Assembly (NCBI RefSeq): GCF_001645125.1
Contig: NZ_LXKA01000187.1
Location: 1 to 64,000 of the forward strand
Direction: 5' to 3'
Origin: Paraburkholderia ginsengiterrae
GTDB lineage: Bacteria > Pseudomonadota > Gammaproteobacteria > Burkholderiales > Burkholderiaceae
Length of the DNA stretch: 64,000 nucleotides
Under the pieces are notes generated by a model that worked only from the letters and a program-made list of their open reading frames with translations, had not been told where the DNA came from and made no database searches. Positions 46,043 to 55,107 of the stretch are shown one piece after another (positions within the stretch are counted from its first letter, which is position 1; every line of letters starts with the position of its first letter). The position numbers were made by a program, and so were the translations under genes.

Positions 46043-47878
46043 TCAGGCCACGTGCTGTTCGTCGACCTTCTTGCCACCGATATGCAGCGTCGTGCCCTTG
46101 CCATACTGTTTCGAGAGCAGATCGCGATACAGGCCGGGGCGCTGGCGCAGTTCTTCCGGGCTGCCGTCGTCGATCACCTTGCCGGCGCTCATCACGATGA
46201 TGCGGTCGAAGTTGTTCAGCGTCGACAACCGGTGCGCAATCGCGATCACGGTGCGGCCGACCATCAGCCGGTCGAGCGCCTTCTGGATGGCTTCTTCCGA
46301 TGCACTGTCGAGCGCGGAGGTGGCTTCGTCGAGCAGCAGGATGGGCGCGTTCTTCAGAATCGCGCGTGCAATCGCGATGCGCTGGCGCTGGCCGCCGGAC
46401 AGCTTCACGCCGCGGTCGCCGACGATGGTGTCGTAGCCTTCCGGCATGGCCTCGATGAAGTCCGCGCAACGCGCCTCGCGTGCGGCCGCGAGCACTTCTT
46501 CACGGCTCGCTTCGGGGCGGCCGTAAGCGATGTTCTCGTACACCGTGCGATGGAACAGCGAGATGTCTTGCGGCACCAGCGCGATGGTGTGGCGCAGGCT
46601 GTCCTGCGTGACGGTGGCGATGTCCTGGCCGTCGATTTTGATCGCGCCGCCTTGCGTTTCGTAGAAGCGCTGCAACAGCGCCAGCACGGTGGATTTGCCG
46701 GCGCCCGACTTGCCGATCAGGCCGACGCGCTGGCCGGGTTTGATCTGCAGATCGAAGTGATCGAGAATCGCGCGGCGGCGCGGGTAGGCGAACGTCACGC
46801 TATCGAAAGCGACGCCGCCGCCCTGCGGCACGAGCTCGGTCGCGTTGTCGCGATCCGGCATGCCGTGCGGCTCGAGCAGCGTGCGCACGGCTTCGGCGAG
46901 ACGCGCCACGTGCTGCGTGACATCGACCAGCGCCACGGCCAGGTCGCGCGTGCCGTGCAGAATCGTGAAGCCGAGCGAGCTGACGAGCACGATGTCGCCC
47001 GAGGTCGCCTTGCCTTGATCCCACAGCCACAGCGCCCAGCCCAGCAGGCCCGCCGACAGCAGTGCGGTGATCACCGCGTGCAGCAGGCGCAGCTTTTCCA
47101 GATAGAGCAGGCTTTGCTGGCGCGCGTCCATTTCGGCCTTGACCGTCGCGCCGAAACGCTGCTGCTCGCGAAACGTCATGCCGAAGGCGCGCACGAGCCC
47201 CATGTTGCTGATCACGTCGACCAACTCGCCGTCCACCGAAGCCGCCTTGGTGGCGAAATGGTGATGGCGCGCCGAGCCGCGCCCGGCCAGCTTGTACAGC
47301 ACGACCGACAGAACCGCCGAACATGTCATCAGACCGCAGGCCATCAGCGGATTCACCGAGATGATCATGACGATCGCGCCGAGCACTGCAATGCACGGCG
47401 GCAGCACGTTCCACGCGGTGGTGTTTTCCGCCGTGTAGACCGCGTTCGAGGTGGCCGTGATCCGGCTGGCGAGCATGCCCGGCTGCTTTTCGGAGTAGTA
47501 GGTCGGCGAATGTCCGCTCAGGTACTGGAACAGGTCGCGCCGCAGGTCGCCGGTCACGGCGACGAACGTATGCGCGGCGACCCAGCCGCCGACCCGCCAC
47601 AACAGGTTGTCGGCGGCGATCAGGCCGACGAGGATGGCAAATGCCCCCCACAGCGGGCCGGGGTGATGCCGGCCTTCACCAAGGACGTCGATCAGATGTT
47701 TGATCGCGTATTGCGAAGCGAGCGCACAGCCCACGGCCGCAAACACGCTGCACAGGACGGTCGCATGCGCGAGCGGATGGCGGCGGATGAAGCGGAAAAG
47801 AAACGCAAGAGGCCGGTGCGCATAGCTCGCGAGCTTTGCGTTCTGGGCATTACGCTGGGCGATGGTTAAATGTTCCAA
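46043..47878 (-). CDS. ABC exporter, fused membrane and ATPase domains (MsbA-like)
   Basis: A half-size type IV ABC exporter of about 610 residues. Six transmembrane helices lie in the first 320 residues, then the nucleotide-binding domain with Walker A GKSGAGKST, signature LSGGQRQR, Walker B ILLLDEATS and H-loop AHRLS. The substrate could be lipid, peptide or drug and is not deducible. No ATG is available; TTG at 47878 (EHLTIAQRN) is the best guess and the frame is open to 47980. A TTTACAAT element lies at about 47970. Confidence 0.9.
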   Translation of the reverse strand: MEHLTIAQRNAQNAKLASYAHRPLAFLFRFIRRHPLAHATVLCSVFAAVGCALASQYAIKHLIDVLGEGRHHPGPLWGAFAILVGLIAADNLLWRVGGWVAAHTFVAVTGDLRRDLFQYLSGHSPTYYSEKQPGMLASRITATSNAVYTAENTTAWNVLPPCIAVLGAIVMIISVNPLMACGLMTCSAVLSVVLYKLAGRGSARHHHFATKAASVDGELVDVISNMGLVRAFGMTFREQQRFGATVKAEMDARQQSLLYLEKLRLLHAVITALLSAGLLGWALWLWDQGKATSGDIVLVSSLGFTILHGTRDLAVALVDVTQHVARLAEAVRTLLEPHGMPDRDNATELVPQGGGVAFDSVTFAYPRRRAILDHFDLQIKPGQRVGLIGKSGAGKSTVLALLQRFYETQGGAIKIDGQDIATVTQDSLRHTIALVPQDISLFHRTVYENIAYGRPEASREEVLAAAREARCADFIEAMPEGYDTIVGDRGVKLSGGQRQRIAIARAILKNAPILLLDEATSALDSASEEAIQKALDRLMVGRTVIAIAHRLSTLNNFDRIIVMSAGKVIDDGSPEELRQRPGLYRDLLSKQYGKGTTLHIGGKKVDEQHVA

Positions 47879-47980
47879 TTGATCGTGAGGTCGGTGTGTT
47901 TCGGGTTGTGCACGCAAAGCGTGGGCCACACAGAAAAAGACTTCGCCGCGAAGCCCATGCTTCGCATTGTAAACATGCAA

Positions 47981-48570
47981 AAGCGATTGCGCCCTGTGTA
48001 TCCGGGCCTTGACGCGACTGATTTCGCGATGGATGTCCGCGACCTGCTCCTGCTCGACCCGTCAACGCGGCAACGGTTCACACAGGTTGCGGAAAATTTC
48101 GAGATATAATTACAAACTGCATTCAATGCGGCGCGGTACTTTTTACCGTTCGTCGACATGATTGACGTCAATGCCGACGATTCGCCGCTGACGGCCGATG
48201 TCGTTAGCCAGTTGTCACTCTAGAACTGTCTTACAAAACAAGGGTTTGCAAAGTGTTTCCGCTTTGTAACAACGTAAAGACTTTGAAATGTCGTGGTGCG
48301 GTAAGAATTCCAGCATTGATAATTCATGCTCTGTAGGCCCACCGAATTTTCTGACAGTTTGTCAACGTTGGCGCCGCATGTGCGTTTACTGGCACATGCG
48401 CAGACGGTGACCCACTGATCTGGGCTCAGTACCCAAGCGATCTATCGCAGGATTTCTCGAAAGAATCAGGCCCGTGCCGGCAAATCCGGTCAGACTGCCC
48501 TGGCGAGCAAGCGAGTCGCTTTTACCCAACGCCGTATCTTTGCCTGATTTTTTACTAGGAGTTCTTCATT
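47981..48570. other. Long intergenic leader before the glycosyltransferase gene
   Basis: About 590 bases without a credible gene. It contains a near-palindrome TTGCAAAG/CTTTGTAA at 48246-48269 and a perfect 9-bp hairpin at 48375-48400. Short open frames in it have no family resemblance. It is probably a regulated 5' leader. Confidence 0.5.
48375..48400. promoter_or_regulatory. Perfect 9-bp inverted repeat in the glycosyltransferase leader
   Basis: CGCATGTGC and GCACATGCG separated by GTTTACTG; no T-run. Either an operator or an RNA hairpin about 170 bases before the ATG. Confidence 0.4.
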
Positions 48571-49635
48571 ATGCGAATCGCTCAAATCGCTCCGTTGCAC
48601 GAGGCGGTTCCGCCCAAGCTGTATGGCGGTACGGAACGAGTGGTGTCCTATCTGACTGAAGCGCTGGTCGAGCAGGGCCACGACGTCACGCTTTTTGCAA
48701 GCGGCGATTCGCAAACCTCGGCGAAACTCGAAGCCTTCTGGCCGCAGGCGCTGCGCCTCGACCCGACTATCCGCGACGTGATGGCGCCGCACATGCTGTT
48801 GCTCGAAGAAGTGCGCCGCCGCGCGGACGAGTTCGACGTGCTGCATTTCCACATCGACTACTACCCGTTCTCGCTGTTCGCGCGCCAGCCGGTGCCGTTC
48901 CTGACGACGATGCACGGCCGTCTCGATCTGCCCGAACTGCAGCCGATTTTCAACACGTTCAACGACGTGCCCGTGGTGTCGATCTCGGACAACCAGCGCA
49001 TTCCGCTGCAGCAGGCGCACTGGCTGCAAACCGTTTATCACGGCCTGCCGGAAAACGTGCTCACGCCGATCCCCAACGTCGAGCCGGGCTACCTCGCATT
49101 CCTCGGCCGCGTCTCGCCGGAGAAGGGCCTCGACCGCGCGATCCGCATCGCCGGACAGGCAGGCATGAAGCTCAAGGTTGCCGCCAAGATCGACAAGGCC
49201 GACCGCGCCTATTACGAAGAAGTGATCAAGCCGCTGATGGCGCTCCCGCACGTCGAATACATCGGCGAAATCGGCGAAGCCGAAAAGCGTGAGTTCCTCG
49301 GCAACGCGCATGCACTGGTGTTCCCGATCGACTGGCCGGAGCCCTTCGGTCTGGTGATGATCGAAGCGATGGCATGCGGCACGCCGGTGATCGCGTTCAA
49401 TCGCGGTTCGGTGCCGGAAGTGATCGAAAACGGCGTGTCGGGTTTTGTGGTCGAAGACGAAATCAGCGCGGTCGCCGCGCTCAAGCGTCTGCATACGCTG
49501 CCGCGCGCCAACGTGCGCAAGGCGTTCGAGTCGCGCTTCTCGTCGAAGGTCATGGCAAAGAATTACGTCGCGACCTACGAAGAACTGCTGCGTCGGAAGC
49601 ACCGCACCGTGCTGCGCGAAGTCAACGCCGACTAA
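48571..49635 (+). CDS. Family 4 glycosyltransferase
   Basis: A 354-residue GT-B retaining glycosyltransferase. The N-terminus RIAQIAPLHEAVPPKLYGGT has the acceptor-side glycine motif; the donor site has FLGRVSPEKGLDRAI and the E-x7-E motif EPFGLVMIEAMACG, then GSVPEVI. It is probably cytoplasmic. A similar stand-alone gene occurs in many Burkholderia, and the acceptor (glycogen-like, exopolysaccharide or other) is not deducible. A good AGGAG site lies before the ATG. A 13-bp hairpin follows. Confidence 0.88.
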   Translation: MRIAQIAPLHEAVPPKLYGGTERVVSYLTEALVEQGHDVTLFASGDSQTSAKLEAFWPQALRLDPTIRDVMAPHMLLLEEVRRRADEFDVLHFHIDYYPFSLFARQPVPFLTTMHGRLDLPELQPIFNTFNDVPVVSISDNQRIPLQQAHWLQTVYHGLPENVLTPIPNVEPGYLAFLGRVSPEKGLDRAIRIAGQAGMKLKVAAKIDKADRAYYEEVIKPLMALPHVEYIGEIGEAEKREFLGNAHALVFPIDWPEPFGLVMIEAMACGTPVIAFNRGSVPEVIENGVSGFVVEDEISAVAALKRLHTLPRANVRKAFESRFSSKVMAKNYVATYEELLRRKHRTVLREVNAD

Positions 49636-49691
49636 GGCGAGGCGGTAACAGCAGTCCGGCTTGCCGCGCGCTTTTGAGCGCCGGCAGCCCC

Positions 49692-49732
49692 CAACAACGC
49701 CCCGTGGGCTCATCGCCCCCGGGGCGTTGTTG
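49692..49732 (+). terminator. Hairpin terminator after the glycosyltransferase gene
   Basis: CAACAACGCCCCG pairs over 13 bp with CGGGGCGTTGTTG; the T-run is weak. Confidence 0.65.
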
Positions 49733-49870
49733 CATGCGCGCCGCGTTTTTACGTGCCAATGGGTAAAAGTGAGGGTTTCGGGTCGGTAAGAATGAGCCAC
49801 TCTCCGTAATATCCCTATAATGGCCGTGCCGCAAATTTGGCTGCGGCGCCGCCGACGACAGGAGGATGCC

Positions 49871-50728
49871 TTGGCGAGAACGAAAGAGACGCGTGCGAAC
49901 GCGGCGCCCGGCGCCGGAACGATTTTCGCGTTGCGCGCCATCGGTCTCGTGCTCCTCACCCGTTGGCTTTTCTCGATGGCGCAGATGGACCTGGGCGCCT
50001 CGCTGCAGGCCATGGTGTCCTCGCCATGGGCGTGCATCAACCTCGTATTCCTGTTTCTCCTGATCTTCCTGCCAGGCGCGCGCGCCGTGGCCGAGCGTCC
50101 GTTTCATCCGCTGCCGCAATGGCTGCGGCAGGCGCTGCGTCTGTTTGCTTTCCTCGGATTCCTGTTTGCAGTCTGGTCGGTCGGCGCGTTTGCGGCGAGC
50201 GCCGGCTGGCGGCGCGCCGTGCAAGCGGTGGCAGCCACCAACGGCTGGCTGGTGGCCGCGCCGGCGCTGTACGCAGCCGTGCTGTGGATTTGCCGGCCGC
50301 GCCCGTTGTGGCGGACCAATATTGCCGCGCGCCGCTTTGCGATCGGCCGGTACGCGGTCGCGCTCGATCCGGCTACGCGCACCGTCATCGTGTGGGCCGA
50401 GCGTCGCAAGGTGGGGCAGTACGATGCGCGCGAGCTGTCCGTGCGCTGGGCTGCGGGACAAGACAGGCCCGCGACGCCGACACCGACTCCCGCGGTGGCG
50501 ATCGGTGCGATGAGTGAGTTGCAGGGGGGGCGAAGCGCGCCGCGCGGGGCGGCTGGCGCGCCGTCGCTGGCGCGTGGCACCTTTGGCCGTCGTCCGAAGA
50601 TCGAATTGTTGTGGGATTCGCCGGCGGCGGCCGGTCACAACCGGCAAACCGTGTTTCGCGTTGCGCTCTCGAACGAGGGCGACCGGGTTGCGGCCCGCGC
50701 ACTCGACACATCCCTGCAGCAGGTCTGA
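49871..50728 (+). CDS. Membrane protein of unknown function
   Basis: No family recognised. It has about 285 residues from a TTG start preceded by AGGAGG. Three to four hydrophobic segments lie in the first 150 residues (for example LVFLFLLIFLPGARAV and LRLFAFLGFLFAVWSVGAFA). A cytoplasmic Arg-rich part follows (RRFAIGRYAVALDPATRTVIVW), which reads like a small beta domain. It is followed by a DUF2214 gene. Confidence 0.7.
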   Translation: MARTKETRANAAPGAGTIFALRAIGLVLLTRWLFSMAQMDLGASLQAMVSSPWACINLVFLFLLIFLPGARAVAERPFHPLPQWLRQALRLFAFLGFLFAVWSVGAFAASAGWRRAVQAVAATNGWLVAAPALYAAVLWICRPRPLWRTNIAARRFAIGRYAVALDPATRTVIVWAERRKVGQYDARELSVRWAAGQDRPATPTPTPAVAIGAMSELQGGRSAPRGAAGAPSLARGTFGRRPKIELLWDSPAAAGHNRQTVFRVALSNEGDRVAARALDTSLQQV

Positions 50729-50880
50729 GTCCGCACGATTTGTGCAGTCGGCCGCATCACGTGACAGAATCAGACGGTGTAAATTAAGCCGTAGCTGATA
50801 ATGAAGTCATGGCGCCCGATGCTCCGGCATGGGCGAGTAAAACATACAACGATCGTATCGCGTCTTTTGCAGGAGTCGCC

Positions 50881-51345
50881 ATGCTGGTTCGCTGGTTGCT
50901 TGCCGCCATTCATCTGCTTGCTTATGGTTTCGCGCTCGCGTCGATTCTCCGGCGCACATGGGCGCTGCGCCGCGCCGCTGTACCGGCTGCGTTGCGATCG
51001 GTATTTCGCGCGGATACCAGGTGGGCTCTCTCGGGACTGGTGCTGGTCGTGACCGGATTGATGCGTGCTTTCGGCGGTTTCGAAAAGGGCGCCGACTACT
51101 ACCTCCACGAGCCGCTCTTTCACCTCAAGATGACACTGCTGGTGGCGATTCTCATCCTCGAAATCCCGTCCATGCTTGCGTTGATGCGTTGGCGCGCCTC
51201 CATCAGGAAAGGCGCGCCGCCGGATCTGCGCAAGGCTCGCTCCTATGCTCGCTACAGCGTCATTCAAACGATCCTGCTGGTGCTGATGGTGCTCGCCGCC
51301 ACCGGCATGGCACGAGGTGTCGGGCTGCCAGCCGGTGTGGTGTAG
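50881..51345 (+). CDS. DUF2214 family membrane protein
   Basis: A 154-residue protein with four transmembrane helices, matching DUF2214 (MLVRWLLAAIHLLAYGFAL, then YLHEPLFHLKMTLLVAILI). The family has no established function. The start at 50881 has a GCAGGAG site. Confidence 0.8.
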   Translation: MLVRWLLAAIHLLAYGFALASILRRTWALRRAAVPAALRSVFRADTRWALSGLVLVVTGLMRAFGGFEKGADYYLHEPLFHLKMTLLVAILILEIPSMLALMRWRASIRKGAPPDLRKARSYARYSVIQTILLVLMVLAATGMARGVGLPAGVV

Positions 51346-51350
51346 GTCGG

Positions 51351-53228
51351 TTACTTCCCAACCAGCAAACTGGAATCGTCGGTCCGGTTTGCATTCAGCC
51401 GCGAGGCCGGGGGCGTGAACTCCGGCTCGCCCAGCCCCTTGATCAGCTCCAGGGCCTGACGTTCGAACAACCGCCGGTACAGGCCGTTTTCGAGTCTGAT
51501 CAGCGCTTCGTGGCTGCCTTCCTCGATCACCTTGCCCTTGTCCAGCACCAGCAGCCGGTCCAGCGCGCGCACCGTGGACAGCCGGTGCGCGACGACCAGC
51601 GTGGTGCGGCCCATCATCAGCCGCTCCATGGCCTGCTGGATCAGCACTTCGCTTTCGCTGTCGAGGCTTGACGTCGCTTCGTCCAGTATCAGGATCGGTG
51701 CGTCGGCGAGAAATGCCCGCGCGATCGCGACTCGCTGACGCTCACCGCCCGAGAGTTTGACGCCGCGTTCACCGACCAGCGTGTCGTAGCCATTGGGCAG
51801 GTCGGCGATAAAGTCGTGCGCGCTTGCGAGCCGCGCGGCACGCTCGATCTCGGCACGGCCGGCGCCTGGGCGCGCATATGCGATGTTCTCGGCCAGCGAC
51901 CGGTGAAACAGCACCGGCTCCTGCTGAACGATTGCGATCTGGCCGCGCAACGACGCCTGCCGTACGTGAGCGATGTCCTGACCGTCGATCGTGATCCGTC
52001 CGCCTGAAATGTCGTAGAGGCGCTGGATCAGCTTGATGAAGGTCGTCTTGCCCGAGCCCGAATGCCCGACCAGTCCGACGCGCTCACCCGGCGCGATGCG
52101 CACGGAGAAGTTGTCGTAGAGCGGTTTGCCGGTCGCTCCATAGTGGAAGGTGACGTGCTCGAAGCGGATCTCGCCCCGGCCGATCGCGATCGGACCCGCG
52201 CCAGGGCGGTCCTCGATACCGAGCGGCTGGCTCTGCAGCGACACCAGTTCTTCCATGTCGTTGACCGAACGCTGCAGGTTGCGGATATGCATGCCGACCT
52301 CGCGCAGGTAGCCTTGCAGCATGAAGAACATGGTCAGCGCGAATGTGATGTCGCCGACACCCGCTTCGCCGCGCGCCCACAGCAGCAGCGCGGTGCCGAG
52401 AATCGCGGCCTGGATCGCGACCAGCATGCCGCCCTGGACGCCGCCGTTGATCGTGCCGCGCATCCATGTGCGACGCGTGCGGTGCCTCCACTTGCTGATC
52501 ACGCGCGCCAGCAGGGCTTCCTCGCGCGCTTCCGCGCCGAATGCCTTCACCACGCCGTTGCAGCTGACCGCGTCGGCGAGCGCGCCGCCCATACGCGTGT
52601 CCCATGCGTTCGCGAGGCGCGCGGCCGGGGCCACGAAGCCGAGCGACATGGCCACCGTCACCGCGATATACAGCACCGAGCCGATCCCGACGACCGCGCC
52701 CATCATTGGCCAACGCCAGCCGAGCAGCGTGGTCGCTCCCACCAGCATCACCAGCGACGGGAACAGCGCGATCAGCAGCGTGTCGTTGAGCAGGTCGAGC
52801 GCCCACATGCCGCGCGTGATCTTGCGCACGGTGGAGCCGGCAAAGCTGTTGGCGTGCCAGTCGGTCGAAAAGCGCTGCACCCGATGGAACGCGTTGGCGG
52901 CGATTTCGCTCATCATCTTGAGCGTGAGCCGGATGATGTTGAAGTACACGCCTTGCCGCAGCAGCGTGGCGCCAACGCCGAGCGCGGCCAGCACGCAAAA
53001 GGCCGTGAGCGCCGCGTGCCAGGCGGAGGCTTGGCTGGCCGGGCCGGAAGCGATGGCGTCCACGAGGTGGCCCGCGAACATCGGCGTGAGCACGTCGGCC
53101 ACGGCCGCGAGCAGCACCAGCGCCGCAATGACGAGGATGCGCCCCGGTTGCTGCGCCCAGTGACGGAAGGTGAAGCCCAGGACATCCTTGAAGGCCTGTC
53201 CGCGAAAGTCGAGTTTTTTTCTGGTCAT
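51351..53228 (-). CDS. ABC exporter, fused membrane and ATPase domains
   Basis: A 625-residue half-size ABC exporter. Six helices are in the first 330 residues; the ATPase part has GHSGSGKTT, LSGGERQRVAIARA, ILILDEATS and AHRLSTV. The start at MTRKKLDFRG is chosen; 27 upstream codons lack coding character. It is preceded by a promoter at 53549-53577 and a 27-codon leader ORF at 53404-53487, suggesting expression is controlled by translation of the leader. Its 3' end converges on the DUF2214 gene. Confidence 0.9.
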   Translation of the reverse strand: MTRKKLDFRGQAFKDVLGFTFRHWAQQPGRILVIAALVLLAAVADVLTPMFAGHLVDAIASGPASQASAWHAALTAFCVLAALGVGATLLRQGVYFNIIRLTLKMMSEIAANAFHRVQRFSTDWHANSFAGSTVRKITRGMWALDLLNDTLLIALFPSLVMLVGATTLLGWRWPMMGAVVGIGSVLYIAVTVAMSLGFVAPAARLANAWDTRMGGALADAVSCNGVVKAFGAEAREEALLARVISKWRHRTRRTWMRGTINGGVQGGMLVAIQAAILGTALLLWARGEAGVGDITFALTMFFMLQGYLREVGMHIRNLQRSVNDMEELVSLQSQPLGIEDRPGAGPIAIGRGEIRFEHVTFHYGATGKPLYDNFSVRIAPGERVGLVGHSGSGKTTFIKLIQRLYDISGGRITIDGQDIAHVRQASLRGQIAIVQQEPVLFHRSLAENIAYARPGAGRAEIERAARLASAHDFIADLPNGYDTLVGERGVKLSGGERQRVAIARAFLADAPILILDEATSSLDSESEVLIQQAMERLMMGRTTLVVAHRLSTVRALDRLLVLDKGKVIEEGSHEALIRLENGLYRRLFERQALELIKGLGEPEFTPPASRLNANRTDDSSLLVGK

Positions 53229-53403
53229 TTGCCACGACCTGGTGGCGCCAGGGCGCACCGAGGTTCCAGTCAGAAGCGAAAGGACGAGACAGTCGAAGCG
53301 CACCGGCATACGCCGGCAATGAAACTACGGACTGTCTGGAAATTGCGCGGAGCGCCCGTTGAGGCGGTGCCGCATTAGCGACGCAAGCGACGAATCAGCG
53401 ACC

Positions 53404-53487
53404 TTAGTACTGTGAAAGCGGTCGTGACTTCGATCGTGAAAGCGGTCGCGCGACTATGCCGAGGGTGGCGATACGCATTGTGAACAT
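53404..53487 (-). CDS. Candidate 27-residue leader peptide upstream of the ABC exporter
   Basis: ATG at 53487 follows GGGAGG with a 7-base spacer, an ideal ribosome site. The peptide begins MFTMRIATLGIVARPL and is Ser/Arg/Pro-rich at the end (RPLSRSKSRPLSQY), with a TAA at 53404-53406. The end part arises from a 13-bp direct repeat (GTGAAAGCGGTCG, 53412-53424 and 53436-53448 on the plus strand). It starts about 55 bases after the predicted transcription start and ends 175 bases before the ABC gene. A leader or a small protein are both possible. Confidence 0.5.
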   Translation of the reverse strand: MFTMRIATLGIVARPLSRSKSRPLSQY

Positions 53488-53548
53488 GTGGCGCCTCCCT
53501 GTAGTCGAATGAGGTGGAGAAATGGACGGGGCGAGTGCCCGAAAACTG

Positions 53549-53577
53549 ACTATATCAGCAGTATTTCGCGTCTGCAA
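53549..53577 (-). promoter_or_regulatory. Sigma-70 promoter for the leader ORF and ABC exporter
   Basis: Minus strand TTGCAG, 17-base spacer, TATAGT. The predicted start is near 53541. Confidence 0.6.
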
Positions 53578-53635
53578 AGATACGAAGTTTCGGATTTGAC
53601 GAGCGACTGCTTTTGATACTGGGCCCGGAAAATAG

Positions 53636-53669
53636 AAAAGGGCTTACGCATTTCTGCATAAGCCCTTTT
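53636..53669 (-). terminator. Terminator after tRNA-Val
   Basis: AAAAGGGCTTA and TAAGCCCTTTT pair over 11 bp; on the minus strand it ends with TTTTC-TATTTT. Confidence 0.85.
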
Positions 53670-53697
53670 GTCTTCGGTGATCGACACACCAAAATTC

Positions 53698-53772
53698 TGG
53701 TGGGTAGTACTGGGATCGAACCAGTGACCCCTGCCGTGTGAAGGCAGTGCTCTACCGCTGAGCTAACCACCC
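53698..53772 (-). tRNA. tRNA-Val (CAC)
   Basis: A 75-base cloverleaf; acceptor GGGTGGT pairs with ACTACCC, anticodon loop TTCACAC, encoded CCA. Monocistronic, with its own terminator. Confidence 0.95.
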
Positions 53773-53820
53773 GAAGAGAGCCGAATTATGTCAGGGATTT
53801 TCGCACCCGTCTAGTACTTT

Positions 53821-54555
53821 TTAAGTAGTTTGCTCATCCGCGGCTGCGGCGGGGTCGAGGCGCCACACGCTCGTCCCCTTGATCGCCTTGTCGAGACCGT
53901 CGAGCACGGCCTCGTGCGCGGCGAGTTCGTCGTCGCTGGCGGCGAGCACGACCAGATCGAGCGAGCCGATCGCCACGCGTGGTGCGTGCGCATCGCCGCT
54001 CGCATGCGATTCGCCCAGCATGTCGATGACGAGGCTTTCCTGGCCGCGCGTCATCGCCAGATACACTTCGGCGAGCAGTTCCGAGTCGAGCAGCGCGCCG
54101 TGCAGCGTGCGGTGCGCATTGCTGATGCCGAAGCGGTCGCACAGCGCGTCGAGTGAGTTGCGCTTGCCCGGGAACATCTGTTTGGCGCGCGCCAGCGTGT
54201 CGATGATTTCGCCGCAATAAGTCTTCACCGGCGGCAGACCCAGCAGGGCGAACTCGGCGTCGAGAAAGCCGATGTCGAACGGTGCGTTGTGGATGATCAG
54301 GTCCGCGCCCTGGATAAAGTCGCGGAACTGGTCGGCGATTTCGCCGAACTTCGGTTTGTCGCTCAGGAACTCGGTCGTCAGGCCGTGAACGGCCAATGCG
54401 CCCGGATCGCTGTCGCGCTCCGGGTTGATGTAGAAGTGCAGGTTGTTGCCGGTGAGCCGGCGGTTCACCAGCTCGACACAGCCGAGTTCGAGAATCCGGT
54501 CGCCGGTGCGGGCATTCAGGCCGGTAGTTTCGGTATCGAGGATGAGTTGACGCAT
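53821..54555 (-). CDS. dnaQ: DNA polymerase III epsilon subunit (3'-5' proofreading exonuclease)
   Basis: A DEDDh exonuclease proofreading for the replicative polymerase. It is 244 residues: LDTETTGLN with Asp7 and Glu9, HNAPFDIGFLDAEF, and the histidine motif HGALLDSELLAEV. The C-terminal part carries the alpha-binding segment and a tail of low complexity. It follows rnhA on the same strand, the usual neighbour. Confidence 0.95.
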   Translation of the reverse strand: MRQLILDTETTGLNARTGDRILELGCVELVNRRLTGNNLHFYINPERDSDPGALAVHGLTTEFLSDKPKFGEIADQFRDFIQGADLIIHNAPFDIGFLDAEFALLGLPPVKTYCGEIIDTLARAKQMFPGKRNSLDALCDRFGISNAHRTLHGALLDSELLAEVYLAMTRGQESLVIDMLGESHASGDAHAPRVAIGSLDLVVLAASDDELAAHEAVLDGLDKAIKGTSVWRLDPAAAADEQTT

Positions 54556-54660
54556 GTCGGAATAGCCTGCTTCAGAAAATTGCTGCGGAAAACAAGGAGC
54601 GCGGGAAGGGCGTGCGCGAGGTTCCCGGTGCTAGCCTCGCGACGGGACTGATGTCTGGTC

Positions 54661-55107
54661 TTACGTCTGCGCGAGCGACGCGACGCCGCGGTTGGCCAGT
54701 TGATCGGCTCGCTCGTTTTCCGGGTGGCCGCTATGCCCGCGCACCCAGCGCCATTCGATTTCGTGTTGCGTGACGAGCGCGTCGAGCCGCTTCCACAAAT
54801 CGGCGTTCTTCACCGGCTGCTTCGCGGCGGTGATCCAGCCTTTTTTCTTCCAGCCGTGAATCCACTCGCTGATGCCTTTCTGCACATATTGCGAATCGGT
54901 ATGCACGACCGCCTTGCAGGGGCGCTTCAGCGCTTCGAGCGCGGCAATCACGCCCATCAGTTCCATACGGTTGTTGGTGGTGTTGGCTTCACCGCCGAAC
55001 AGTTCTTTTTCCTGGTCGCCGAAGCGCAGCAGCGCGCCCCAGCCGCCCGGGCCTGGGTTGCCCTTGCAGGCGCCGTCGGTATAAATGTCGATGAGATCAG
55101 AGGTCAT
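54661..55107 (-). CDS. rnhA: Ribonuclease HI
   Basis: Degrades the RNA strand of RNA-DNA hybrids. It is 148 residues; the carboxylates are Asp11 ([16 protein letters not shown]), Glu49 (NRMEL), Asp71 (HTDSQYV) and Asp135 (NERADQLA), with His125 in RGHSGHPEN. The start overlaps the stop of the methyltransferase gene (ATGA). The frame extends upstream of 55107 only as an overlap with that gene. Confidence 0.96.
   Translation of the reverse strand: MTSDLIDIYTDGACKGNPGPGGWGALLRFGDQEKELFGGEANTTNNRMELMGVIAALEALKRPCKAVVHTDSQYVQKGISEWIHGWKKKGWITAAKQPVKNADLWKRLDALVTQHEIEWRWVRGHSGHPENERADQLANRGVASLAQT

Noticed and set aside
47870-48171. Short open frames on both strands in the gap before the glycosyltransferase gene
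   Set aside because: No ribosome site, no family resemblance and overlapping each other.
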